A stretch of 64,000 nucleotides of DNA from Azospirillum sp. 412522 (GTDB lineage: Bacteria; Pseudomonadota; Alphaproteobacteria; Azospirillales; Azospirillaceae): contig NZ_RWIJ01000019.1 in assembly GCF_019805165.1 (NCBI RefSeq), positions 1 through 64,000 on the forward strand. The letters run 5' to 3'. Position numbers and translations under genes: made by a program. The notes under the pieces are model-generated. The model was not told where the DNA came from, made no database searches, and worked only from the letters and a program-made list of their open reading frames with translations. Below, piece by piece: positions 26,796-41,267 of this stretch. Within the stretch, counting starts at the first letter, position 1; each line of letters opens with the position of its first letter.

Positions 26796-27961
26796 GCGAC
26801 CGCCCGATCATCGTCGCCGCCCGGCGCACGCCCGTCGGCCGCATCGGCGGTACCCTGCGCGAGCTCGCCGTCGAGGACCTCGCCGCTCCCGTCATCCGCG
26901 CCGTGCTCGCCGACGCCGGGATCGACGCGGCAGAGGTGGACGAGGTTCTGCTGGGCAACGCGGTCGGTCCCGGCGGCAATGTCGCGCGGCTGTCGGCGCT
27001 CGCCGCCGGCCTGCCGGTATCGGTACCCGGCGTCACGGTGGACCGTCAGTGCGGGTCGGGACTGGAGGCAGTCAACCTCGCCGCCCGGCTGGTGCAGTCC
27101 GGGGCCTGCGAAATCGTCCTGGCCGGCGGGGTTGAGAGTACCAGCACCGCCCCCTGGCGCGTCGCCAAGCCGTCCAGCCTCTACCGCAGCCCGACCTTCT
27201 ACGACCGGGCCCGCTTCGCTCCCGACGAGATCGGCGACCCGTCGATGATCGAGGCGGCGGAAAACGTCGCCGCCGCCTATGGCATCGACCGCGCCCGCCA
27301 GGACCGCTACGCCCTGGACAGCCACCGCAAGGCAGTGGCCTCTCAGGCCACCGGCCGGTTCACCCGCGAGATCGTGCCTCTCACGCTGCGAGACGGCCGG
27401 ATCGTCGACCGCGACGAGTGCCCGCGCCCCGACACCAGCCTCGACCGGCTGGCGGCGCTGCGTCCGATCCTGCGGCCCGAGGGCACGGTGACCGCCGGCA
27501 ACGCCTGCCCGGTCAACGACGGGGCCGCCATCGTCGCCATGGTGTCGGAACGGAAGTACCGGGCGCTCGGCCTGGCCCGCGGGCTGGCCGTGGTCGACAG
27601 CGTGGCGGCGGGCGTCGATCCCAAGCTTCTCGGCACCGGCCCGATCCCGGCCGTCACCAAGCTGCTGGCCCGCAACCCCGGCCTGTCCATCGCCGGCATC
27701 GACCTCGTCGAGTTCAACGAGGCCTTCGCCGCCCAGGTGCTGGCCAGCCTCGACGCCCTCGGCATCGACCCGTCGCGCGTGTCGGTCGGCGGCGGCGCGC
27801 TGGCGCTCGGCCATCCCTACGGCGCATCCGGCGCCGTTCTGGTGACGCGCCTGTTCACCGAGCTTCTGTTCCCGGCGGCGGGCAGCCTGCCCCGCCGGGG
27901 CCTCGCCACGCTCGGCATCGGCGGCGGGCTGGGGATCGCCACACTTCTGGAGCCTGTTTGA
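26792..27961 (+). CDS. Thiolase-like acetyl-CoA acetyltransferase linked to BioY (YhfS-like)
   Basis: A 389-residue thiolase-family protein, GTG start overlapping the ligase stop. The nucleophile C87 is in DRQCGSG, NEAFAAQ is present, and the active-site His is in GGGALALGHPYGASG. The second catalytic cysteine, normally in CxGGGxG near the C-terminus, is replaced by glycine (LGIGGGLG, G375), so normal thiolysis/condensation is doubtful. The Bacillus YhfS analogue suggests a role in making or trimming a biotin precursor acyl-CoA. The next gene starts immediately after its stop. Confidence 0.88.
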   Translation: MSDRPIIVAARRTPVGRIGGTLRELAVEDLAAPVIRAVLADAGIDAAEVDEVLLGNAVGPGGNVARLSALAAGLPVSVPGVTVDRQCGSGLEAVNLAARLVQSGACEIVLAGGVESTSTAPWRVAKPSSLYRSPTFYDRARFAPDEIGDPSMIEAAENVAAAYGIDRARQDRYALDSHRKAVASQATGRFTREIVPLTLRDGRIVDRDECPRPDTSLDRLAALRPILRPEGTVTAGNACPVNDGAAIVAMVSERKYRALGLARGLAVVDSVAAGVDPKLLGTGPIPAVTKLLARNPGLSIAGIDLVEFNEAFAAQVLASLDALGIDPSRVSVGGGALALGHPYGASGAVLVTRLFTELLFPAAGSLPRRGLATLGIGGGLGIATLLEPV

Positions 27962-29197
27962 ATGACCAGCGCCCCCACGGCCGGAGATGGTTTCCGGTCG
28001 GCCTTCCGTCACCGCGCCTTCGCCCTGTTCTGGAGCGCGCGGGTCTGTTCGATGCTGGCGATCCAGATGCAGGTGGTGGCGGTCGGCTGGCAGGTCTACG
28101 CCATGACCGGCGACCCGCTCGACCTCGGGCTGGTCGGGCTGTTCCAGTTCCTGCCGACTTTGGCTCTGGTGCTGGTCGCGGGCCATGTGGTCGACAACAA
28201 CGACCGCAAGACGGTGCTGTTCGGCGCCCTGTCGATCGAGATGATCGCCGTCGCCGCCCTGTTCCTGCTGACCATGGCGGGAGCGCTGTCGCCCCATGCG
28301 ATCTTCGCCGTCGTGGCGCTGATCGGCCTCGCCAAATCCTTCGAGGGTCCGGCCAACCAGGCGATCCTGTCGGCGACCGTGCCGGTGGAGGATCTGCCCA
28401 ACGCGGTCGCCTGGCAGTCGTCGGGCGTCCAGGTGGCGCAGATCTCCGGCCCGGCGCTGGGCGGCCTGCTCTACATCGCCGGTCCGGCAGCGGTCTACGG
28501 CGTCAGCACGGCGATGCTGCTGCTGTCGGTCCTGCTGATCGCCGCCTGCCGGCCGCGCCCGGTGACGATGACCAGGCGCGCGATGAGCCTGTCGAGCATG
28601 CTGGCCGGCGCCGCCTTCATCCGCAGCCGGCCGGAAATCCTGGGCGCCATCTCGCTCGACCTGTTCGCGGTGCTGCTCGGCGGGGCGACTGCACTGCTGC
28701 CGATCTATGCCCGCGACGTGCTGCATGTCGGGCCTTGGGGACTTGGCCTGCTGCGCTCGGCCCCGGCGCTGGGGGCGCTCGCCATGGCGATGGTCATCAC
28801 CCGCTGGGGGGTGAAGCGCCATGCCGGGCGCTGGATGCTGGTGGCGGTGGCGGGTTTCGGCGTCGCAACCATCGCCTTCGGCCTGTCGGCCGATCCGGTG
28901 CTGTCCTTCATCGCCCTGCTGGCGGTCGGCGCCACCGATCAGGTCAGCATGTTCGTCCGCCAGACTCTGGTCCAGCTGTCGACCCCCGACGAGATGCGCG
29001 GCCGGGTCGGCGCCGTCACCTCGCTGTTCATCGGCGCCTCCAACCAGCTCGGCGAGTTCGAGTCCGGCAGCGTCGCGGCGCTGGTCGGCGCGGTGCCGGC
29101 GGTGGTGCTGGGCGGCGTCGGCGCGGTCGGCCTCGCGGGCCTGTGGGCGGTGCTGTTCCCGGCGCTGCGGCGGGTGGACCGGCTGCTGGGGCGGTAG
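27962..29197 (+). CDS. MFS transporter at the end of the biotin operon
   Basis: A 411-residue major facilitator of the EntS/MFS_3 type with about 12 membrane helices. The cytoplasmic loop motif is degenerate (GHVVDNNDRKTVLF). The ATG directly follows the thiolase TGA, so cotranscription with bioMNY-ligase-thiolase is very likely. It may export a by-product or import a precursor acid; nothing in the sequence decides this. It converges on purT with a 30-base gap. Confidence 0.88.
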   Translation: MTSAPTAGDGFRSAFRHRAFALFWSARVCSMLAIQMQVVAVGWQVYAMTGDPLDLGLVGLFQFLPTLALVLVAGHVVDNNDRKTVLFGALSIEMIAVAALFLLTMAGALSPHAIFAVVALIGLAKSFEGPANQAILSATVPVEDLPNAVAWQSSGVQVAQISGPALGGLLYIAGPAAVYGVSTAMLLLSVLLIAACRPRPVTMTRRAMSLSSMLAGAAFIRSRPEILGAISLDLFAVLLGGATALLPIYARDVLHVGPWGLGLLRSAPALGALAMAMVITRWGVKRHAGRWMLVAVAGFGVATIAFGLSADPVLSFIALLAVGATDQVSMFVRQTLVQLSTPDEMRGRVGAVTSLFIGASNQLGEFESGSVAALVGAVPAVVLGGVGAVGLAGLWAVLFPALRRVDRLLGR

Positions 29198-29227
29198 CCC
29201 GCTCCGCCCAGCCCGGCCTCGTTCCCC

Positions 29228-30397
29228 TTACAGATACCGGATCGCCACCTTGTCCGCCGCCTGCTTGGCCCGCGCCCGCGCGTCGTCGGTATCGGTGCCG
29301 GTGGCAAGCGCCACGCCCATGCGGCGGTTCTTGCGGGTGGTCGGCTTGCCGAACAGGCGGACGTCGACCTCCTGCTCCGTCGATCCAAGAGCCAGCGCAT
29401 CGGCCAGCCCCTCGATGCGGAAGCTCTCCGCCTCGCGGTCGGCCAGGATGACGGCGGAGGCGGATGGCGCGCGGCAGGCGATGTTCGGGATCGGCAGGCC
29501 CAGGATGGCGCGGGCGTGCAGTTCGAACTCCGACAGGTTCTGCGACAGCAGGGTGACCATGCCGGTGTCGTGCGGGCGCGGCGACAGTTCGGAGAAGACC
29601 ACCTCGTCGGCGGTCACGAAGAACTCGACGCCGAAGATGCCGTAGCCGCCGAGATTGTCGACGACGCGCGCCGCCATCGCCTTGGCGTCGTCCAGCATCG
29701 CCTGCGGCATGACGACCGGCTGCCAGGATTCCTGATAGTCGCCGCGCTCCTGCCGGTGGCCGATCGGCTCGCAATAGAGGATGCCGTCGCGGGTACGGAC
29801 GGTCAGCAGCGTGATCTCGTACTCGAAGGGGACGAACTCCTCGACGATCACCTTGCGGCGGTCGCCGCGCATGTTCGCCACTGCATAATCCCAGGCGGCC
29901 TCCAGCCCGGCGGCATCCTGCACCGTGCTCTGTCCCTTGCCCGACGACGACATCACCGGCTTCACGACACAGGGGAAGCCGGTGTGCCCGGCCCCGGCGC
30001 GGACCTCCTCCAGGCTCTCGGCATAGCGGTAGCGCGAGGTGCGCAGGCCGAGTTCGGTCGCGGCGACCTCGCGGATGCGGTCGCGGTTCATCGTCATGGT
30101 CGCGGCGCGGGCCGAGGGCACGACCGTCGTGCCGGCATCCTCGAACTCGTGCAGCACCTCGGTGCGGATCGCCTCCACCTCCGGCACGATATAGTCGGGG
30201 CGGTGCTTGGCGATGGCGGCGCGCAGGGCGTCGGCATCCAGCATGGAGAACACCTCCGCCTGATCGGCGACCTGCATCGCCGGGGCGTTGGCGTAGCTGT
30301 CGCAGGCGATGACCTCGCAGCCCAGCCGCTTGGCGGCGATGACGAATTCCTTGCCCAGTTCCCCGGAACCGAGCAACAGGATCCTGGCGGTGAACAT
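29228..30397 (-). CDS. purT: Formate-dependent phosphoribosylglycinamide formyltransferase
   Basis: An ATP-grasp enzyme that formylates GAR with formate and ATP, the folate-independent third step of purine synthesis. It is 389 residues, close to E. coli PurT (392). It begins MFTARILLLGSGELGKEFVI and contains VKPVMSSSGKGQS and EFFVTADEVVFSELSPRPHD. The ATG at 30397 has GGGAG upstream; the frame extends to 30493 without support. It is single, between convergent and divergent neighbours. Confidence 0.96.
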   Translation of the reverse strand: MFTARILLLGSGELGKEFVIAAKRLGCEVIACDSYANAPAMQVADQAEVFSMLDADALRAAIAKHRPDYIVPEVEAIRTEVLHEFEDAGTTVVPSARAATMTMNRDRIREVAATELGLRTSRYRYAESLEEVRAGAGHTGFPCVVKPVMSSSGKGQSTVQDAAGLEAAWDYAVANMRGDRRKVIVEEFVPFEYEITLLTVRTRDGILYCEPIGHRQERGDYQESWQPVVMPQAMLDDAKAMAARVVDNLGGYGIFGVEFFVTADEVVFSELSPRPHDTGMVTLLSQNLSEFELHARAILGLPIPNIACRAPSASAVILADREAESFRIEGLADALALGSTEQEVDVRLFGKPTTRKNRRMGVALATGTDTDDARARAKQAADKVAIRYL

Positions 30398-30508
30398 CCA
30401 CGCACTCCCCATTTTGGCGACAGCAGGCCGACCATAGGGCTTCCCGCCGGCCGGGCCAAGCCCCGCCGTCGGCATTGCTCGGGCATCCGCCAAGCGGAAG
30501 TGGGGCAG

Positions 30509-30537
30509 GACAAATATTTCTAAAAAGAAATTATAAT
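30509..30537 (+). promoter_or_regulatory. Candidate sigma-70 promoter with inverted repeat
   Basis: A consensus -10 TATAAT (30532-30537) lies 17 bases after GACAAA (30509-30514), a moderate -35. The spacer holds ATTTCT-AAAA-AGAAAT (30516-30531), a perfect 6-bp inverted repeat that could be an operator. It drives toward the lipoprotein gene at 30604. Confidence 0.45.
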
Positions 30538-30603
30538 GGTAACGGATGAAAAACTCCGCTCATGTGTTCATGCGTAAATGAAAGCCAATTCTGGGAGGCG
30601 GCG

Positions 30604-31017
30604 ATGGAAACGGCGGCACGGCGCGGATTTTTCGGCGGCAGGACGGTCATGGCCGCTTGCCTCGCGGCCTCCCTGGCCCTGCCGGGCTGCGCCGGAAACG
30701 GCAACGACGACATGGCGGGCGCCCTGCTGATCGGTGCCGCGGTGGTCGGGCTGGGCGTCCTGGCCGCCACCGCCGGCGACGACGACGACGGTGACCGCAA
30801 CCGGCACCAGCGCCATCGTGGCGGCTACGAAAGCAGCGGCTACTACGGCAACGGCTACAACAGCGGCTATCGCAGCGGCCGGGGCCGCGGCGGCTACAGC
30901 CCCTATGCCGGCAATGGTCAGTGCGACGATTCCCGGTACCGCACCTCCAACGGCGGGCACGCCGAATCCGGCACCGACGAGTGGGATTGCCGCCGCTTCG
31001 GCGACGGCCGCAAGTAG
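30604..31017 (+). CDS. Small Gly/Tyr-rich putative lipoprotein
   Basis: A 137-residue protein of unrecognised family. The N-terminal signal ends in a lipobox-like LALPGC. A hydrophobic segment ALLIGAAVVGLGVLAATAG follows, then an acidic DDDDGD run and a Gly/Tyr/Asn/Arg-rich stretch, and last a C-terminal part with two cysteines (GQCDDSRY, EWDCRRFG) that may pair. GGGAGG precedes the ATG at 30604. Probably envelope-located. It is monocistronic and converges on the DUF5985 genes. Confidence 0.7.
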   Translation: METAARRGFFGGRTVMAACLAASLALPGCAGNGNDDMAGALLIGAAVVGLGVLAATAGDDDDGDRNRHQRHRGGYESSGYYGNGYNSGYRSGRGRGGYSPYAGNGQCDDSRYRTSNGGHAESGTDEWDCRRFGDGRK

Positions 31018-31054
31018 ACGCCGGCCTTCTTGACGCCCGGCATCCGACCGCTCG

Positions 31055-31333
31055 TCAGCGCCGCCGCCCCTCCAGGTTCTTGCGGGCGATGGCGGCGATG
31101 ATCAGCAGGAAGGCCAGCAGACGCAGCAGGTAGACCCAGCCCTGCTCATCCCGTTCCAGCCCGCCCAGCGCCAGCACGACCTGGTTCAGCGCCAGCAGCG
31201 TGAAGGCCAGCGCGAAGCTGGCGAACAGCGCATCGCGCGTCCGCTTCCAGAAGCCGAGGAAGAACAGCCCGGCGACCGCATAGAGAGCGGCGAGGACCCC
31301 GGTGAAGAAGCTGTAGGTGGTCGGCTCCATCAT
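31055..31333 (-). CDS. Small three-helix membrane protein (DUF5985-type), distal copy
   Basis: A 92-residue integral membrane protein with three predicted helices (~8-28, 35-56, 66-84) and basic loops (WKRTRD, ARKNLEGRRR). It is similar in plan to its upstream neighbour, and I recognise both as DUF5985-like from memory. The start ATG at 31333 overlaps the neighbour's stop by four bases, so the two are made together, perhaps as a heteromer. It is the last gene of the poly-HAMP kinase operon. Function is unknown. Confidence 0.75.
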   Translation of the reverse strand: MMEPTTYSFFTGVLAALYAVAGLFFLGFWKRTRDALFASFALAFTLLALNQVVLALGGLERDEQGWVYLLRLLAFLLIIAAIARKNLEGRRR

Positions 31334-31599
31334 TCGGCATCCCAGATGAAGCCGTACAGCAGCACGCCGACGCCGGCCATCGCGGAGAACTGGCGCAGCG
31401 GCAGCAGGTCGACCTGGGTCGGCAGGACGACGATGTCGATGAACAGCAGCAGGTTGTTCACGGCGAGCCCGACGAAGCACAGCGTGCTCCACAGCAGAAG
31501 CCTGCTGCGCGACCGCAGCCAGCTGCGCAGCAGCAGCACCATGCACAGCAGGCTGGCGGCAAAGCACAGCAGATAGACCGCCGACTTCACGACGTCCAT
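31330..31599 (-). CDS. Small three-helix membrane protein (DUF5985-type), proximal copy
   Basis: An 89-residue membrane protein with helices at ~6-26, 35-57 and 70-86 and an Arg-rich cytoplasmic loop LRSWLRSRSRLLLW. It has no catalytic motif. The ATG at 31599 follows a G-rich RBS; an in-frame start at 31647 is less likely. It is coupled to the next DUF5985-type gene and 87 bases behind the winged-helix-like gene. It may be the membrane output or a sensor partner for the otherwise soluble kinases; that is inference. Confidence 0.75.
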   Translation of the reverse strand: MDVVKSAVYLLCFAASLLCMVLLLRSWLRSRSRLLLWSTLCFVGLAVNNLLLFIDIVVLPTQVDLLPLRQFSAMAGVGVLLYGFIWDAE

Positions 31600-31686
31600 G
31601 TCAGTGCCCCCCGTTCCCACTCTCCCCCCGAAGAGGGCCGTACGCATTCCTGACTGTGAGAAAGTCGGTCATGTCGTTCACTGGAT

Positions 31687-32061
31687 TCAATCGTTGAGAC
31701 GGAAGCGGAAGGAATCGGCGAAGATCTGGACCTTGTTGCCGGGCGCGGCGAAGATCTCCCGGATGATGGCGGACGGGCGGGTGGCGTAGGCCTGCTCGAT
31801 CTCCTCCACCCATCGGTCGAGGATCGGTGCGGCCGGCTGGTAGCGGTGGCGGCCATCGGCCAGCGCCACCAGCAGACCGGCGCCGAGGAAGCCGGCCAGC
31901 GCCTCCTGCACCACCACATCGCTGCCGCGCAGCTCGCTCACCAACTCGCCGTTCGACCAGTCGCGCCCGGCATTCCGGCGCAGCAGAAGAAGAAGCTCCA
32001 ACGCCCAGACAGACCGGATCGAACTTCGCAACAGGGTAAGCGCATCGTCGGACAAAGCCAT
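31687..32061 (-). CDS. Small winged-helix-like protein
   Basis: A 124-residue protein of unrecognised family. Its N-terminal half looks like a winged helix: VWALELLLLLRRN, then WSNGELVSELRGSDVVVQEA, then LLVALADGRHRYQPA as the wing. A C-terminal helix and tail (RPSAIIREIFAAPGNKV) follow. The ATG at 32061 is chosen because the upstream extension to 32115 is not protein-like. It lies 66 bases downstream of the hybrid kinase on the same strand and could be the transcriptional output of the signalling operon. Confidence 0.7.
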   Translation of the reverse strand: MALSDDALTLLRSSIRSVWALELLLLLRRNAGRDWSNGELVSELRGSDVVVQEALAGFLGAGLLVALADGRHRYQPAAPILDRWVEEIEQAYATRPSAIIREIFAAPGNKVQIFADSFRFRLND

Positions 32062-32127
32062 GAACCAGAACCTGACCTGAATATGAACAACCGGCGGCGT
32101 GGGCAACGCCGCCATCCACCCCCCTCG

Positions 32128-34544
32128 TCAGCCCCGGGCGGCCTCCGCCGGGGCGAGAGGGGCCTGCAAATCCAGCGCACGCCGCAGGGCACGGGCCAGA
32201 TCGCCGTCGCGATACGGCTTGGGCAGGGTCTCCGCCCGGCTCAGCACTGTCCCCAGCACGGCGCCGGGATCGGTGGTGCCGCCGATGTCGGCGGATGCGC
32301 CGGCCTCCCGTTCCGGCGCAGTCGTTCCGTTGGCATAGCCCGACGCGAACAGCACGCGCAGCGCGGGATGGCGGCGCAATCCCTCCAGCGCCAGCTCACG
32401 TCCGTTGAGGCCGCCGGGCATGACGATGTCGGTGAACAGAAGATCGACCGGCTGGCGGTCCAGCAGGGTCAGCGCCGCTTCCGCCCCGTCGGCTTCCAGC
32501 ACGCGGTAGCCCAGCGCAGCCACCGCCTGTACGGCGACCGAACGCACGTCGGCGTCGTCGTCGACCACCAGCACGGTCTCGCCACGGCCGGCGAGCGCCT
32601 CGTCGTCGCCGTCGTCGTCGGCCGCCGGGCCATGGACGGCGTCCATCACCGCCCGCGGCAGGTAGAGGCGGAAGGTGGTTCCACTGCCGGGTGTGCTGTC
32701 GATGCCGATCAGCCCGCCCGACTGCTTGACGAAGCCGTGGATCATGGCGAGGCCGAGGCCGGTGCCCTTCCCCGCCTCCTTCGTCGTGAAGAAGGGTTCG
32801 AAGGCGCGCTCCAGCACGTCCGGCGGCATGCCGCACCCGCTGTCCGACACCGACAGCAGGATATAGTCGCCGGCCGGCACCGACATGCCGTGTCCGGCCT
32901 GCGGCTCCTCGAAGCGGGCGTTGGCCGTGCGGATGCGCAGGGTTCCGCCGCCGGGCATGGCGTCGCGGGCGTTGATGACCAGGTTCAGCAGCGCCGATTC
33001 CGCCTGGGAGCGGTCGACCGACGCAATCCACAGCGGTCCGGCACCGTCCGGCGGCGGCTCGATGGCGATGGTGACGCCGCCGCCCAGCGTGCGCTCCATC
33101 AGTTCGCCCATGCCGGAGACCAGAACCCCGAGATCCACAGGCTCCGGGTGAAGCTGCTGGCGGCGCGCGAAGGTCAGCAGCCGCCGCGTCATGTCGGAAC
33201 AGCGCAGCGCCGCCTGCAGGGCCATCTCCGCCCGCCGCGCCGCCTTGGGATCGTCGGCGAGACTGGGGACCAGCCGCTCCAGGCTGCCAATCACCACCAT
33301 CAGCATGTTGTTGAAGTCGTGGGCGATGCCGCCGGTCAACTGGCCGACCATCTCCATCTTCTGCGCGTGGGCGAGCTGCCGCTGGGCCTGACGCGTTTCG
33401 GTCACGTCCATGATGGTGCCGAACAGCTCGGTCGGCACGCCGTCCTCGTCGCGCACCACCACGGACTGGTCCAGCAGATGACGCTCGCTGCCGTCCGGAC
33501 CGCGCCAGCGATATTCCACCGTGGTGAGGCCGGTGTCGTGGATCGATGCCAGCTGGCGCAGCACGCGGCCGCGGTCGTCCGGGTGCAGCCCGGATTCCCA
33601 GAAATGGGGATCCTCGGTGAAACGGGTGGCGGGACAGCCCAGCACCGTCTGCGTCGTATCCGACAGGAAGCGGAACGGAATGCCCGGCGTCAGGTCCGCG
33701 GTATAGAGCACGATGGGAAGCTGGCCCAGGATCAGCGCCTGCCTCTCCTCCGACCGGCGCAGGGCCTGTTCGGCCTGCCGCATCTCGCGCCGCACCCGCT
33801 CGTTCTCGTCCAGCAGCCGCTGCTTGGCCTCGACCTCGCGCTTGACCTCCTCCGTCTTGCGGTAGAGGTCGACGAAGACCGACACCTTGCATTTCAGGAT
33901 CTGCGGATCGACCGGCTTGAACATGTAATCGACGGCGCCGGTGGTGTAGCCGCGGAAGATGTGGGTCTCGTCCTTGTTGATGGCGGTCAGGAAGATGATC
34001 GGGATGTGGCGCGACTTCTCGCGCAGGCGGATCAGCTCCGCCGTCTCGTAGCCGTCCATGCCCGGCATGTGCACGTCGAGCAGGATCAGGGCGAAGTCCT
34101 GGCGCAGCAGATGCTTCAGCGCCTCCTCGCCGGAGCGGGCGAGCACGAGCTGCGCCCCCAGATCCTCCAGCGTCTCGCGCACGGCGAACAGGTTCCGCGG
34201 GTCGTCATCCACGATCAGGATCGCGACGTCCGCCTTGCCGGTCTGCGGATGTGAATCGATGGTCATGGTCCCGCTTTCCCATCCCGCAGGAGCGGCGGCC
34301 GGCGGCGGCGTCATAATGGCCGAGCCGGCCAGAGGGGTGGCCGAGGGGACGGCCGGACCGGCAGGCGCCGCCTCCACCGCCGTTACCGGCGGAAGAACCG
34401 TCTGTCCGGCGGCATCCCCACCGGCCGGTTGGAAACTGGTGGTGCCGAGCAGACGAGACCGCCGGACCGCCGGCACAGGGGAGGCGGTCAGCGGGAGGAC
34501 CGGCGCGCGCCGCACCGCCCGCACCGGACGCAGCTTGCGCCGGG

Positions 34545-34548
<4 letters not shown>
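32128..34548 (-). CDS. Hybrid sensor histidine kinase, REC-PAS-HisKA-HATPase-REC
   Basis: An 806-residue soluble hybrid kinase. After a Pro/Ala-rich disordered leader (~1-95) comes a receiver (~105-225; D in LLDVHMPGMDG), a coiled coil (~225-270), a PAS domain (~275-395), HisKA with the phospho-His in GIAHDFNNML (~405-470), HATPase (~515-640, GKGTGLGLAMIHGF) and a C-terminal receiver (~655-790; D in LFTDIVMPGGL). There are no membrane helices. The ATG at 34548 overlaps the upstream kinase stop (ATGA); an internal ATG at 34266 just before the first receiver is an alternative start. Probably a phosphorelay partner of the poly-HAMP kinase. Confidence 0.9.
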
Positions 34549-40436
<5,888 letters not shown>

Positions 40437-40786
40437 GCCGTTCCCCAATCCGCGCGCCGTGCCCACCATGGACCGCGCTCAGCCCATCCGAAGGACCGCT
40501 TCCCTGCGCGGTCGACGAAGATGCAAGCCACCACAACCGGATATCCGAACGTCCGCACCAGCACTGTGCGCACCCCATAACCATCCGGAGCGTGACTGCG
40601 CAGTCCTACAGCCCCGCACGATGAAGTAAAGGCGATTCCGGTCAATTTGGCCTTTCGTAGGAACCCCGACTTCCGGCGTAAGGTCTATGCCTATGACTTA
40701 GGGCAAGGCGTTCATTTTCTTAAGCTTGGCGGGGTTTGTCACGGTCTCCATTCAACAGAACCACCATCTGGCGAAGCCACGATCCC
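40437..40786. other. Intergenic region upstream of the poly-HAMP kinase
   Basis: I see no supportable gene in these 350 bases. The region must hold the minus-strand promoter of the kinase operon, but no clear -35/-10 pair was found. The part 40620-40740 is less GC-rich than its surroundings. Confidence 0.5.
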
Positions 40787-40812
40787 GGAACGATTCGCCG
40801 GCCGGTATCGTT
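40787..40812 (+). promoter_or_regulatory. Candidate EcfG-type promoter
   Basis: GGAAC (40787-40791), exactly 17 bases, then CGTT (40809-40812) is a full match to the alphaproteobacterial general stress consensus. It points toward a small open frame that starts 89 bases downstream and, further on, msrPQ. A chance match is possible. Confidence 0.45.
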
Positions 40813-40901
40813 ATGGATCCAGCCCCGGCGGGACTTTCAGGCACCGGCCGACACCCGCGGGGCAAGAGGACCCGACCACCATTACAGCCCGGGGCTTGGC
40901 C

Positions 40902-41132
40902 ATGAACTTTTGGACATTTACGATGCAGGCTTCGATGTGCTGCATGCTCTCTTGGATGCGTGCCTGCCACCAAGGTGCGGCCTTGGCCCATTCCTTCGCC
41001 GGGATGCCTGGATCGCCGCTGCTCAGCCCGCCGCGACCGCCGGCCGACGTGCTGCCCTTTCCGGCGGCGCGCGCGGCGCGCGGCGGCGGGTTCGGCGGAC
41101 CGGGCGTGGTGATTCCGCTCGGCCGGCGCTGA
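40902..41132 (+). CDS. Small hypothetical ORF behind an EcfG-like promoter
   Basis: A possible 76-residue protein, MNFWTFTMQASMCCMLSW at the start (unusually rich in Met, Cys and Trp), then a Pro/Gly/Ala-rich tail. I do not recognise it. An open frame on the opposite strand (segment WWQARIQESMQHIEACIV) has similar third-position GC, so the coding strand is uncertain and it may not be a gene. The EcfG-like promoter upstream is the main support. Confidence 0.3.
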   Translation: MNFWTFTMQASMCCMLSWMRACHQGAALAHSFAGMPGSPLLSPPRPPADVLPFPAARAARGGGFGGPGVVIPLGRR

Positions 41133-41267
41133 GGCTCCCCGTTCAGGCGCCGACTCAAACACCCGCTCACGCGCCTGCTCACGCAAACGTGTAGACCCTG
41201 TGATTTGCCGATGGCCTGCTGCAGACTTATGGTTAGTGGCAGGAATGGTCCGTTCGGGAGAGGGTCG

